Shown: positions 25,640 to 35,108, numbered from the stretch's first letter. The stretch is 64,000 nt of DNA from Billgrantia ethanolica (GCF_021404305.1 NZ_JABFTX010000002.1:806001-870000); one strand, 5' to 3'. The notes: a model not told the origin generated them from the sequence alone. Numbers and translations are program-made.

Positions 25640-27131
25640 CTCGTCTTGCCTCCCGGCTTTGCCACTCTCTCCATCACGATGGCATAGCTCATGACGGTCA
25701 CGATAGGAAAGATCGAGGCGAAGGCGATCAGCCCGAAGCCGTCGATCAACACGTTTCGACCCTCGATCTGACCGGCCAGACCGATCCCCAGGGCGGTGAC
25801 CAGCGGCACCGTCACCTCGGAGGTGGTCACGCCGCCCAGATCGAAGGCCAGCGCCACGATGTAGCGGGGCGCCAGGGCGGTGAGCAGGATCACCAGCAGG
25901 TAGCCGCCGATGATGTAGTGGTGAATCGAATCGCCGCTGATGATGCGATGCACGCCGATGGTGATGCCGATCGCCACGCCTAGGGCGACCAGAATGCGAA
26001 TGACGTTACCCTGAATCTTGCCGGCGGCGGCCGCCTCGGCCTGCTGGCCCACGGCGATCAGTGCCGGTTCGGCCATGGTGGTGGCAAAGCCGATGCAGAA
26101 GGCGAACAGGTAGACCCACAGCCAAGTATCGAAGCCGATCAACTGGGCGGCCATGCTCTGACCGATGGGGAACAGGCCGAGCTTGAGACCGACCACGAAG
26201 GCATAGAGTCCGACGATGACCAGGGCGAAGCCGACGCCCACCTTGAGCGGGCTGGCCAGCGGATGGCGCAGCACGGCGTACTGGAAGAACAGGATCACCA
26301 GGATGATCGGCAGCACGTCGCGCAGCATACCGAACAGGTCGAGAATCATCGTCACCCAGCCAGCGGGAGCGGCGACGTCGGCTTCGGCGTGCAGCACCTC
26401 GGCGCTGCCGGCCAGGGTGCCCGGATCGGCGTAGACCAGAATCCCGTAGAGCTGCACGCTGATCATCGGCACCATGACGGCCAGCGCCACCAGACCAAAG
26501 CCGTCGATCAGCGGGTTGCGACCGCGAATCGAGGCGGCAAGGCCGATGCCCAGCGCGGCGATCAGCGGCACGGTGACGATGTTGGTGGTCACGCCGCCGG
26601 AATCGTAGGCCAGGCCGACGATCTCCTCGGGGGCGAAGAAGGTGACCAGCACCACCACCACGTAGCCGACGATCATGTACCAGTGCAGCGGGTGGCCGAG
26701 AATCACCCGGAACACCCCCAGCGCCATCACCAGGCCCACGGAGCTCGCCACGATCAGGCGCAGCGTCAGGGCATCGATGCGGCCATCGCTGATCATGGCG
26801 GCCTGCTCGGCCACGGCGATCAGGGCGGGCTCGGCAATGACGGCGGAGAAACCGAGGCGAAGCCGAACAGCATCAGCAAAGGCATGGAGCCGCGCTTGGT
26901 GAACTGGTTGGCGAGCCGCTTGCCCACCGGAAAGATGCTCAGCTCCAGCCCCCGCAGGAACAGCGCCACGCCCAGGGCGACGATCAACAGGCCCAGGGCC
27001 ATGCTCAGTCCGCCCTCGGGCCACTCGCGCAGCAGCAGCGCCTGAAACGCCACCACCACGATGATGATGGGCAGCAGGTTGCGCAGGGCGTGGGCCAATG
27101 CGTGGAGAAAATCCTTGAGTTGCTCTACCAA
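25636..27131 (-). pseudogene. DUF1538-family membrane transporter, frameshifted by one missing base
   Basis: Two homologous DUF1538 halves. The second half reads GLYAFVVGLKLGLFPIGQSMAAQL ... LFAFCIGFATTMAEPALIAV; the first reads LFLRGLELSIFPVGKRLANQF ... LFGFA-GFSAVIAEPALIAV. The first half starts in one frame at 27131 and continues in another from about 26855. Comparing the halves shows exactly one base missing between 26855 and 26856; restoring it gives about 498 residues, normal for a tandem DUF1538 protein. All other sequence is intact, so this is either a sequencing error or a very recent mutation. I recall DUF1538 proteins from Halomonas being reported as monovalent cation/proton antiporters, which would fit a halophile. 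Confidence 0.82.
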
Positions 27132-27322
27132 GACCGACTCCCTGGCAATATCGGTTGGGCAATGGTGGCGCGGCTAGCGTTGGTGGCGCGATGCTGCAGG
27201 CGGTTGGCCTGGGCGGCTGCCACACTATACCATCGGCCCATGACAGTTAGCAGGCGCTAATGCAGGCTCCGTCATTGATCCACATCAAGCAGTGATCGAC
27301 GGCAGCGGACAGGAGAAAGCGG

Positions 27323-27919
27323 ATGAACATGACAGTGATCGTCACACTCGTGGTACTGGTGCTGCTGGTGATCTACGGGGCCAGTATCTACAACCGCCTG
27401 GTAGCGCTGAAGAATCGCTATCAGAACGCCTTTGCCCAGATCGAGGTGCAGCTCAAGCGACGTTACGACCTGATTCCCAATCTGGTCGAAACCGCCAAGG
27501 CCTACATGGCTCACGAGCGCGACACCCTGACCGCCGTGACCGAGGCGCGCAATGCCGCCCTTGCCGGACTGAAGTCGGCGGCGGCAAGGCCGGGTGAGCC
27601 GGGAGCCATGGCCGAGCTGGCCGGCGCCGAGGGTGCTCTGGGTGCCGCCCTGGGGCGGCTCAACGTGGTGATGGAGGCCTACCCCGACCTGAAGGCATCG
27701 GACAACATGCGCCAGCTCTCGGAGACTCTGACCAGCACCGAGAACCGCGTGGCTTTTGCCCGCCAGGCCTTCAACGATGCGGTCATGCAGTACAACACCT
27801 ATAAGCAGAGTTTCCCGCCGGTGCTGCTGGCCGGCCCGCTGGGGCACCGCGAGGATGCGGCGCTGCTGGAGTTCGACGACAGCGCCGAGATTCAGGCGGC
27901 GCCGCGCATCAGTTTCTGA
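27323..27919 (+). CDS. lemA: LemA family protein
   Basis: 198 residues. One N-terminal membrane anchor (TVIVTLVVLVLLVIYGASIYN), then the LemA helical domain: LVALKNRYQNAFAQIEVQLKRRYDLIPNLVETAKAYMAHE and the C-terminal ENRVAFARQAFNDAVMQYNTYKQSFP. Molecular role of LemA is poorly defined. It is usually linked to a membrane protease, and here the M48 peptidase begins 12 bases later. AGGAGAAAG precedes the ATG. Confidence 0.93.
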   Translation: MNMTVIVTLVVLVLLVIYGASIYNRLVALKNRYQNAFAQIEVQLKRRYDLIPNLVETAKAYMAHERDTLTAVTEARNAALAGLKSAAARPGEPGAMAELAGAEGALGAALGRLNVVMEAYPDLKASDNMRQLSETLTSTENRVAFARQAFNDAVMQYNTYKQSFPPVLLAGPLGHREDAALLEFDDSAEIQAAPRISF

Positions 27920-27931
27920 CGGCAGACTGCG

Positions 27932-29833
27932 ATGGATTTCTTCGGTGCCCAGGCGCAGGCTCGCCGTTTGACCCTGTGGTTAGTGATCCTCCTGCTGATT
28001 GCCGTGGTCGGCATGGTGGCAGTCACGGTTCTGGTAGTGACACTGGCAGTGGCGCTGCTCGATGGCGGCCAGCCGGGAGCCGACCCACTGGCCCTGGCGC
28101 TCGACCCGCTGCTGCTCGGTGGCGTGTCCCTCGGCGTTCTGGCGGTAGTGATGGCGGGCAGCCTGGCGCGTCACCTGCAGCTGCGTGCAGGCGGTGCGGC
28201 GGTGGCCGAGGCGCTAGGGGGCAGGCCGATCAATGCCGATACCCGCGACCCCGACGAGCGCCGGTTGCTCAACGTGGTCGAGGAGATGGCCATCGCCTCG
28301 GGGCTGCCGGTCCCGCTGGTCTACGTGCTCGAAGAAGGGGGCATCAACGCCTTTGCCGCCGGGTACGCACCGCAGGATGCCGCCATCGGCGTTACCCGCG
28401 GGGCCATTCAGAGCCTCACGCGGGACGAGCTGCAGGGGGTCGTGGCCCATGAGTTCAGCCATGTGCTGCATGGCGACATGCGACTCAACATGCGCCTGAT
28501 CGCGCTGCTCTACGGCGTTCTGGTGATAGGCCTGGTGGGGCGCATGTTGCTGCGTGGCACGGCGACCCGGCGCATGGTGCGCGGCTCACGCCAGAACAAT
28601 GCCCAGGTCGTGCTGCTGGGAGCGGGCCTGGCGCTGATGCTGGTGGGTTTCATCGGCACGCTTTGCGGCAACCTGATCAAGGCGGCGGTCAGCCGTCAGC
28701 GCGAGTTTCTCGCCGATGCCAGCGCGGTGCAGTATACCCGCAACCCGGCCGGCCTGGCCGATGCCTTGAAGCGCGTGGCGGCGCATACACAGGGCTCCGA
28801 GCTGCGTGCGGCGCAGGCCGAGGAGTTCAGCCATCTCTTCTTCAGTCGCGGTGTGTCCGGCCTGCGCGGCTTGACCGCCACCCATCCGCCACTGGCGACC
28901 CGCATCCGCCGACTCGAGCCCGAGTGGGACGGCGAGCTGCCCGAGCCGAGGCAGGCGCTGGACGATACGACTGCTGAACCGCCGCAGACAACGCGGGCGG
29001 GGCCTGCTGCGACAGCTGCAGGCAGCGCCTTCCTTGCCACAGGCGGGGATGTGTCACAGCGAGTTGGCGAGCCGCGCGACACCGATCTCGAAGGCGCCCG
29101 CGGGACCCTGGCCGAGATCGATCCTCACCTGCTCCAGGCCGTTCACGAGCCCTATGCGGCACGCGCCGTCATCTACGGCATTCTGATGGGAGTTGAGCCC
29201 GAGAGCCGGACCCGGCAGCGCGAGGCGTTGGTGGAGGCCGCCATGCCGGAAGTGCTGGCGGAGCTAGAGCGTCTCGACCAGCCGCTGCGCGACGTTAGGC
29301 CGGGTCAGCGACTGGCGCTGATCGAACTCTGCCTGCCCATGCTGCGCCAGCTGTCGGTGGCGCAATATGCACGACTCCACGAATGCCTCGAGCGCCTGAT
29401 GGCCGCCGAGCATCGCCCGGGCGCCCTGCAGTGGGCGTTGTACCGGCTGGTGACGGTGGGCAGTCAGGGGGTGGCGTCTGTGCGTGGCCGTCGTCTGCCG
29501 TTGACGCAGGCCGCGGATGCCGTGGCGCTGCTGCTGTCGAGCCTGGCCCTGGCGGGAAGTGCCGAACGGCATCAGGCGGGGGCGGCCTTCGACAAGGCAG
29601 CCGAACGGTTGGGCATGGCCCTGACGCTGCGGCCTGAGCCATCGTCGCCGGTGGCGCTCGACGCTGCCTTGGCACGCTGCCGGCAGTTGGTGGACACCGA
29701 GAGAGCCCGCTTGCTCGATGCCATGCTCGACTGCGTGATGCACGACGGCCATGTTGCGCCGGAAGAAGCCGAACTGCTGCGGGCCGTCGCCTGGTCGCTG
29801 GAGTGCCCGCTGCCGCTGGCCACCTTGAATTGA
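27932..29833 (+). CDS. M48-family membrane metalloprotease, long form
   Basis: 633 residues. Two N-terminal membrane helices (about 14-44 and 59-78), an M48 zinc-protease domain with HEFSH (173-177) and the third ligand in REFLADASAV (E258), two further helices (about 188-207 and 225-250), then about 300 residues of a C-terminal helical domain of no family I know. HtpX-type proteases are about 290 residues, so half this protein is extra. Paired with LemA, it probably degrades damaged membrane proteins or processes a LemA-bound partner. Confidence 0.85.
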   Translation: MDFFGAQAQARRLTLWLVILLLIAVVGMVAVTVLVVTLAVALLDGGQPGADPLALALDPLLLGGVSLGVLAVVMAGSLARHLQLRAGGAAVAEALGGRPINADTRDPDERRLLNVVEEMAIASGLPVPLVYVLEEGGINAFAAGYAPQDAAIGVTRGAIQSLTRDELQGVVAHEFSHVLHGDMRLNMRLIALLYGVLVIGLVGRMLLRGTATRRMVRGSRQNNAQVVLLGAGLALMLVGFIGTLCGNLIKAAVSRQREFLADASAVQYTRNPAGLADALKRVAAHTQGSELRAAQAEEFSHLFFSRGVSGLRGLTATHPPLATRIRRLEPEWDGELPEPRQALDDTTAEPPQTTRAGPAATAAGSAFLATGGDVSQRVGEPRDTDLEGARGTLAEIDPHLLQAVHEPYAARAVIYGILMGVEPESRTRQREALVEAAMPEVLAELERLDQPLRDVRPGQRLALIELCLPMLRQLSVAQYARLHECLERLMAAEHRPGALQWALYRLVTVGSQGVASVRGRRLPLTQAADAVALLLSSLALAGSAERHQAGAAFDKAAERLGMALTLRPEPSSPVALDAALARCRQLVDTERARLLDAMLDCVMHDGHVAPEEAELLRAVAWSLECPLPLATLN

Positions 29834-29965
29834 AACGGATGAGGGATCGTTTCTCGCTGTTGTTGTCCAATGCCCAGGAGGGCAAGACCCGGCGGCTTGC
29901 AGCGGCTGTCGGGCTCTGCTGGAATAGGGGCCTTTTGCTGGTCTCATATGGATGGGAGAAAGCCG

Positions 29966-30667
29966 ATGGCCAAGACACCCTGGATACCTGCCGCCGTGGT
30001 ATTGACGCTTGCCCTTGGGCTGGCGGGCTGCGGCGACAACGGCGAAGAGGCTGACGCGACACCTCAGCCCGAAGAGCCGGTCACCGAGGCCGAGCCTGAC
30101 ATCGAGGTGACGGAGGACGAGCCGGAGACGCCACCACCGGCGGCCGAGGAAGAAGTGCCGACCGAGGACGATTCACTGCCGGCCGTCCCGGAAGAGGACG
30201 CCGCCGAACTGGAAGCCAACGGCGAGATCGACGCCGACGCCGAGACCCTGGGGGAGTCCCCGGTCGACACGCTCGAAGAGGGCGGTGCACTACCCGGGGA
30301 GCCGACGCGCTCCGATATCGATGCCATCATCGAGGACACCGAGCGTCGCTTCGAGGAGGCCCAGCGACAGATCGACCAGCAGTTCGAGGAGGTGGAGCAG
30401 AGCCCACCTGCCCTGGAACCCGCAGAGAGCGACACCGATTTCAGTACTCGGCTCGAGCCCATGGAAAACGGCGATGACCGCACGTCTTCCGACATCGAGC
30501 GCGAGGCGGAGCGCACCGGCGAGGTAACTCAGTCAGATGTCGACGCCTGGCTCGAGGAGAGCGAGCGTCGCTTCGAGGAGGCGCGTCGTCAGCTCGACGA
30601 ACAGTTCAAGGAAGCCGAGCGGGGCGAGCCGGAAAGCGAGGCACCGCGCTTCGAGATCGAGGATTGA
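29966..30667 (+). CDS. Acidic lipoprotein with an internal duplication
   Basis: 233 residues, function not recognised. Lipobox LAGC (19-22) after a hydrophobic signal, then a long acidic Pro/Glu-rich linker (about 25-110). Two near-identical 31-residue helical segments follow: SDIDAIIEDTERRFEEAQRQ... (from 116) and SDVDAWLEESERRFEEARRQ... (from 190), each strongly charged and likely coiled coil. The start at 29966 has GGGAGAAAG before it. The gene sits between the M48 protease and a bidirectional terminator. Confidence 0.75.
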   Translation: MAKTPWIPAAVVLTLALGLAGCGDNGEEADATPQPEEPVTEAEPDIEVTEDEPETPPPAAEEEVPTEDDSLPAVPEEDAAELEANGEIDADAETLGESPVDTLEEGGALPGEPTRSDIDAIIEDTERRFEEAQRQIDQQFEEVEQSPPALEPAESDTDFSTRLEPMENGDDRTSSDIEREAERTGEVTQSDVDAWLEESERRFEEARRQLDEQFKEAERGEPESEAPRFEIED

Positions 30668-30703
30668 GCGCCGAGCCGGCCAGGTTCAGGCTGGAAAGAG
30701 GAA

Positions 30704-30731
30704 AAAGGCCCACTCGAGAGAGTGGGCCTTT
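30704..30731. terminator. Bidirectional terminator, lipoprotein and cold-shock gene
   Basis: Twelve-bp perfect stem AAAGGCCCACTC/GAGTGGGCCTTT closed by a GAGA tetraloop, with A run before and T run after, placed between convergent genes. Works in both directions. Confidence 0.9.
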
Positions 30732-30767
30732 CGTCAGGCAGACATCAGGTCCAGCCGAGGACGAGCC

Positions 30768-30974
30768 TCAGTTGGCAAGCCGGATGTTGGAGGCCTGAAG
30801 GCCTTTCTTGCCCTGGGTCACTTCGAAGGTCACCTTCTGACCGTCCTGCAGGGTCTTGAAGCCTTCAGCCTGAATTTCGGAGAAGTGCGCGAACAGGTCA
30901 TCACCGCCGTCGTCCGGGGAGATGAAGCCGTAGCCCTTGGTATCGTTGAACCACTTGACAGTGCCAGTTGCCAT
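30768..30974 (-). CDS. Cold-shock-domain protein
   Basis: 68-residue CspA-type RNA chaperone, a single OB-fold. RNP1 KGYGFI (13-18) and RNP2 DLFAHFS (26-32) are intact. It melts RNA structure at low temperature or acts constitutively as an antiterminator. A long leader lies upstream, with a hairpin at 31029-31066, as is usual for csp genes. Confidence 0.96.
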   Translation of the reverse strand: MATGTVKWFNDTKGYGFISPDDGGDDLFAHFSEIQAEGFKTLQDGQKVTFEVTQGKKGLQASNIRLAN

Positions 30975-31279
30975 TGTCGATTTTCCTTGCTTACTGATTG
31001 ATCGTACTGGGCACTCGGATTACCGGGGCCCGAAGTGCGTGGCAAGAGAAAAATGTGCGCTTCGGGTGTACCATCATGACTCGCCATGCTTGGCTCGCCT
31101 GACAGCGTCACGTCTTTCCACTTTCAAGCCTACGCAGCGGAAGCCACTGTGAGGAAGCGCTAGTTGCAGTGAGTCGCTCGCCCAAGGCTGGCTGGCCGCT
31201 CAATCCACTGTAGATAGAAAATATCCTAGCGTCCAGAGAATCTATTGCCTTGCACAGGCATATTTAATGGAGTCCTTAT
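30975..31279. promoter_or_regulatory. Divergent control region between csp and LysE-type genes
   Basis: 305 bases without a credible gene. On the csp side, AAGGAAAA precedes the start and a 10-bp stem-loop (31029-31038 with 31057-31066, 18-base loop, one C-A mismatch in the csp transcript) lies about 55 bases upstream. On the other side GGAG (31269-31272) precedes the LysE-type start. No promoter is clear enough to mark. Confidence 0.5.
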
Positions 31280-31921
31280 ATGGTGGATGCCCAGTTCTGG
31301 CCCTTTCTCATCGCCATTACCTTGCTGTCGATGAGTCCGGGGGTGGATACCCTGCTGGTCATACGCAATACCGCCCGCGGGGGCATCCGCGATGGCGTGC
31401 TTACCAGCCTCGCCATCTGCTGTGGCCTGTTCGTGCACGCCACCATCTCCGCGCTGGGTATCTCGCTGATCCTGCTGCAATCGGCCTGGGCATTCAGTGC
31501 GCTGAAGATGGCCGGTGCGGCGTACCTGATCTGGCTGGGTCTCAACGGCCTGATGGCGGCGCGGCGTGGTATCGGGCTGCCGCTGGGGGCGGTGCAGGGC
31601 GAGCGCCAGGCCGTACCGCTGTGGCGCCCGCTGCGCGAGGGGCTGCTCTCCAACGTGCTCAACCCCAAGACCGTGGTCTTTTACATGGCCTTCCTGCCGC
31701 AGTTCATTGCACCGACCGATCCGGCGCTGCTCAAGTCGCTATGGCTGGCCGGGGTGCATTTCGTTATCGCCAACGTATGGCAGATCGCCATCGTCTTCAT
31801 GGTCGGCAGTGCCGGCCGCTGGCTGGGCAGCCGCCTCTTTGCGCAGGCGCTCAACGGCGCCACGGGGGCGGTGCTGATTCTGTTTGGGATCAGGCTGGCG
31901 CTGGAACGTCAGCCAGCCTGA
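31280..31921 (+). CDS. LysE/RhtB-family amino-acid exporter
   Basis: 213 residues, about six membrane helices. The signature SMSPGVDTLLVIRNTARGGIRDGVLTSLAICCGLFVHATISALG near the N-terminus, and NVLNPKTVVFYMAFLPQF in the middle, define the family. Members export homoserine, threonine, lysine or other small amino acids across the inner membrane; the substrate here cannot be told. It is monocistronic and convergent with the transglycosylase gene, 24 bases apart. Confidence 0.92.
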   Translation: MVDAQFWPFLIAITLLSMSPGVDTLLVIRNTARGGIRDGVLTSLAICCGLFVHATISALGISLILLQSAWAFSALKMAGAAYLIWLGLNGLMAARRGIGLPLGAVQGERQAVPLWRPLREGLLSNVLNPKTVVFYMAFLPQFIAPTDPALLKSLWLAGVHFVIANVWQIAIVFMVGSAGRWLGSRLFAQALNGATGAVLILFGIRLALERQPA

Positions 31922-31945
31922 TCCAGTGCGGGTTGGCGCGACGCC

Positions 31946-33898
31946 TCAGTTGCGGGCCAGCAGGGAGGCGTCGTAGCGCACCGTCTTCTCCGCCTGGCTG
32001 AGCATCGACACGCCCTCGCTGCTGCCACCGTTGGCCAGGCTCTCGAAAATCACCCGATAGGAGAGCACGGCCTGCACGTAGTCGCGCGTCTCGCGGAAGG
32101 GAATCGCTTCGACGAACAGGTCGAACTCTTCCGGCGCGTCGCGCAGCCAGCGGTCCACCCGGCCGGGGCCGGCATTGTAGGCCGCGGCGGCGGCCAGGCG
32201 GTTGCCACGGTAGCGTTTGGTCATGTCGCGAATATAGGTGCTGCCCAGGCGGATGTTGAGCTCGGGGTCGAGGACGCCATAGGGCCCCGGGTCGCTGATG
32301 CCGAGCTGGCGGCTGAGCTGAGTGGCGGTGCCCGGCATGATCTGCATAAGGCCGCGGGCACCGGCCGGTGACAGCGCCACCGGGTTGTAGGCGCTCTCAC
32401 GCCTGGCGATGCCCATCAGCAGGAAGGGGTCGACCCCGGTCTGCCGTCCCCAGTGGAGGAAGTGCTCGCGATAAGCTTCGGGGAAACGCCAGTCGAGCGC
32501 ATCCCACAGTTGGGCAGTGATGGTGGTCTGCACCAGCCGCGCATGCCAGCCGCGGCGTTGGGCATAGTCGGCCAGCGCTCTGACCTCGCGCGGCGAGGCG
32601 GTGGCCACCGCATGCAGCCATTCGCTGTTGGCCAGCCCATCCTCACCGATGCGCAGCAGGGCTTCGGTGCGCTGTACCGCCGGCCAGCGGGCCACCTCAT
32701 GGCGGTAGCTCTCGTCGAAGTTGTTGCGCTCCAGGTTCAGCGAGTAGGGGCGACCAATGCGATCCGCGGCGGCGAAGCCGAAGAAGTTGCGTCCCTGGGC
32801 GGCCTGGGCATAGGCCACTTCGGCACGCTCGCTGTCGCCCAGCTGCTCATGAGCGCGGGCCTTCCAGTACTGCCAGCGGCTGGCATCGCGGGCGTCTTCC
32901 GGCAAGAGATCGACCCAGCGCAGCACATCGTTCCAGTCGCGCTTGGCGAGGGCGTGGCGAATACGCAGTTCAAGTACCCGCGTGGTGGCGATGCGCGGCA
33001 GGGCCTCGTCGACCCAGTGCATGTTGTGATCGATGCCACGCACCAGCGAGTAGAAGGCCAGATCCTCCTCGATGGCGTGGCGATGACGCTCCTCGATCGG
33101 CAGGTGCGGGGCGATCTTGCGCCACGCTTCGTAGGCGGCTTCGGTATCGGCACGGATGAAGCCGTGCATGGCCGAGACGAACAGCGGACCGCTGCCACGG
33201 CACTCGGGGCCTATGCAGGAGGGCACGCGGGTGACGTCGGCGTAGCTGCGCTGCAGGCGCTCCACGGCGTCGATGCCATCCTGCCAGCGGCTGCCCAGCA
33301 GACGACCCAGATAGCTGACAAGGCCGCTTTCCCCCTGCTCCCAGGCCAGCATCTTGCGCTCCCAGATATCGGGCTCGCTGATGTCGCCGCTGGCGCGCAG
33401 GCGGTCGAACAGGGTGTTGCATGCCGATGGTTGGGAGCTGCCCACGTGCCACAGTCGGCGGCCACCTTCGGCGGCGGCCTGAGGATCGCTGCCGATTAGC
33501 GCCGTGTAGTAGTAGCACTGCCGTTCGGCACCGCTGGGCTCGCCATCGGCCACGGCGAGCAGGCTGCCGAAACGTCCGGCCGCGCCGTAGCGAGCGATCG
33601 CCTGGCCGCGCATCCAGTCGCTGAGGGGCGAGTCCTGATGGCGCTCGATGAAATCGAGAATCTGGCCGGGCTCGGCCTGGGGCAGGCGGTTACGCAGGCG
33701 GTGATACTCCACATAGCCTTCCAGTACATGACCGCTGATGGCGGCCTGATCGATGCGCTCCCACTGCTGGCTGCGAGCGGCATCGAGAGCGCTGCTCAGG
33801 GCGCTGTCGCTGGGCTGGGCATGCGCGGTAACGGAAAAGCTCAAGGCCGCTGCGGTGAGCAGGGCAGCCGCACGGTGCAAAGGAAAAAAATGGCGCAT
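31946..33898 (-). CDS. slt: Soluble lytic murein transglycosylase
   Basis: 650 residues: Sec signal peptide (about 1-25, AAALLTAAALSFSVTAHA), a long alpha-superhelical U and L domain, and the C-terminal SLT catalytic domain with GIARRESAYNP (catalytic Glu 501) and ARGLMQIMPGTA. It cuts the MurNAc-GlcNAc bond in periplasmic peptidoglycan to give 1,6-anhydro products. I start at 33898 where the signal peptide begins; further upstream the frame has no conserved sequence. Confidence 0.93.
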   Translation of the reverse strand: MRHFFPLHRAAALLTAAALSFSVTAHAQPSDSALSSALDAARSQQWERIDQAAISGHVLEGYVEYHRLRNRLPQAEPGQILDFIERHQDSPLSDWMRGQAIARYGAAGRFGSLLAVADGEPSGAERQCYYYTALIGSDPQAAAEGGRRLWHVGSSQPSACNTLFDRLRASGDISEPDIWERKMLAWEQGESGLVSYLGRLLGSRWQDGIDAVERLQRSYADVTRVPSCIGPECRGSGPLFVSAMHGFIRADTEAAYEAWRKIAPHLPIEERHRHAIEEDLAFYSLVRGIDHNMHWVDEALPRIATTRVLELRIRHALAKRDWNDVLRWVDLLPEDARDASRWQYWKARAHEQLGDSERAEVAYAQAAQGRNFFGFAAADRIGRPYSLNLERNNFDESYRHEVARWPAVQRTEALLRIGEDGLANSEWLHAVATASPREVRALADYAQRRGWHARLVQTTITAQLWDALDWRFPEAYREHFLHWGRQTGVDPFLLMGIARRESAYNPVALSPAGARGLMQIMPGTATQLSRQLGISDPGPYGVLDPELNIRLGSTYIRDMTKRYRGNRLAAAAAYNAGPGRVDRWLRDAPEEFDLFVEAIPFRETRDYVQAVLSYRVIFESLANGGSSEGVSMLSQAEKTVRYDASLLARN

Positions 33899-34081
33899 GT
33901 TGAACGGCCTCCGGAAGGGCGGTGACGAACCTCTGTATCCTGGCCCATTGGAGCCGTTTTGAGTAGACCGTGAGGCCGCTTTCTCGTTCAGCACAGCTCA
34001 CGTTCCGTCATCGGAACGCTTGTCTCGCCAACGGGCGGCGTCTAGTCTGCGAAATTGGATCAAACGCTTGTTGGGGGAAGG

Positions 34082-34603
34082 GTGAGTAAATCTGACGAGT
34101 TGCATGTAGGGGCTGCTGCGACAGGCCGAAGCCCCGAACGATGGCGAGCCGGCCTGTCCCGCTTCGTCAACGTGATACCGCATACCCGGGAGCTGGGCCT
34201 CGAGGTGGTGGAGGTCGCACCGCCCCGGGTGCACATGCGCCTGCCCTGGCGCGACGAGCTGCTGGGAGACACCGAGCGCGGGCTGGTACACGGCGGTGTG
34301 CTGACCATGCTGCTCGACACCGTTTGCGGTTCGGCAGTGCTGTGCGGGCTGCCGTCACCGGAAGTCTGCCCCACCCTCGATCTGCGGGTCGACCACTATC
34401 GCCCCGCCCTGGCCGGTCAGCCGATCATGGCCGAGGCCCGCGTACTGCGCGTGACCGGCGCCATGGTCTTCACCGAAGGGACGCTGTGGCAGGACCCGCA
34501 GCGGCCCATCGCGCGCGGCATCGGCAACTTCGTACGGCTCGGGCCGCGCAATACGCCGCCGGGTTTCGCTGTGGCGCTGTTCGGGGAGGACGACCATGCC
34601 TGA
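34082..34603 (+). CDS. PaaI-type hotdog thioesterase, first of a pair
   Basis: 173 residues with a single hotdog domain: DTERGLVHGGVLTMLLDTVCGSAV (the HGG motif and helix) and TLDLRVDHYRPALAGQPIMAEARVLRVTGAMVFTEGTLW. PaaI-like enzymes hydrolyse acyl-CoA thioesters. The start is uncertain: GTG at 34082 follows GGGGGAAGG, with a TTG at 34055 as alternative. Its stop overlaps the start of a second hotdog protein by 8 bases, so the two may form a hetero-oligomer. Confidence 0.8.
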   Translation: MSKSDELHVGAAATGRSPERWRAGLSRFVNVIPHTRELGLEVVEVAPPRVHMRLPWRDELLGDTERGLVHGGVLTMLLDTVCGSAVLCGLPSPEVCPTLDLRVDHYRPALAGQPIMAEARVLRVTGAMVFTEGTLWQDPQRPIARGIGNFVRLGPRNTPPGFAVALFGEDDHA

Positions 34604-35066
34604 AGGATTTCACGACGTGGCCTGGCTCGCCAGGACGCGCGCCGAAGGAGACGTCGCTGCCTGGCTCGAGCGACTTCCCTATGCCCGTTACATCGGCGTC
34701 ACGGCAACGCCGGACGCTGCCGGCGACGGCCTGATCTTCCATCTCGAGCCGCGTGAGCACAACATCGGCAACGTGCTGCTGCCGGCGCTGCATGGCGGCG
34801 TGGTAGCGGCCTTCATGGAAACCGCGGGCACCCTCGACCTGATGCTCTCGGCCAGGGAGCCGCGCCTGCCCCGAGTGGTCGATTTCTCCATCGACTACCT
34901 GCGTACCGCCCGAGTGGTGACCACCCACGCCCGATGCCAGCTGCTGCGCGAGGGGCGTCGTCTGGCCAACGTTCAGGTCACGGCCTGGCAGGAAGCGGAG
35001 GAGCAGCCGGTGGCCACCGCACGTCTGCATCTGGTGCTGGGAGTACCGGAACCCAACGACGCTTGA
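34596..35066 (+). CDS. PaaI-type hotdog thioesterase, second of a pair
   Basis: 156 residues, one hotdog domain with LPALHGGVVAAFMETAGTLDLM (HGG) and RVVDFSIDYLRTARVVTTHARCQLLREGRRLANVQVTAW. It overlaps the preceding thioesterase gene by 8 bases. The last codons and stop carry the -35 element of the htpG promoter. Substrate unknown. Confidence 0.85.
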   Translation: MPEGFHDVAWLARTRAEGDVAAWLERLPYARYIGVTATPDAAGDGLIFHLEPREHNIGNVLLPALHGGVVAAFMETAGTLDLMLSAREPRLPRVVDFSIDYLRTARVVTTHARCQLLREGRRLANVQVTAWQEAEEQPVATARLHLVLGVPEPNDA

Positions 35067-35089
35067 AAAGCGGGATGTGGACCCCATAT
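35062..35089 (+). promoter_or_regulatory. Sigma-32 heat-shock promoter of htpG
   Basis: CTTGAAA (35062-35068), 13-base spacer, CCCCATAT (35082-35089), an almost perfect match to the RpoH consensus. The -35 overlaps the TGA stop of the upstream thioesterase (35064-35066). Transcription would start near 35097. Confidence 0.88.
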
Positions 35090-35108
35090 CGCTGAACAGT
35101 TCAGTAGT

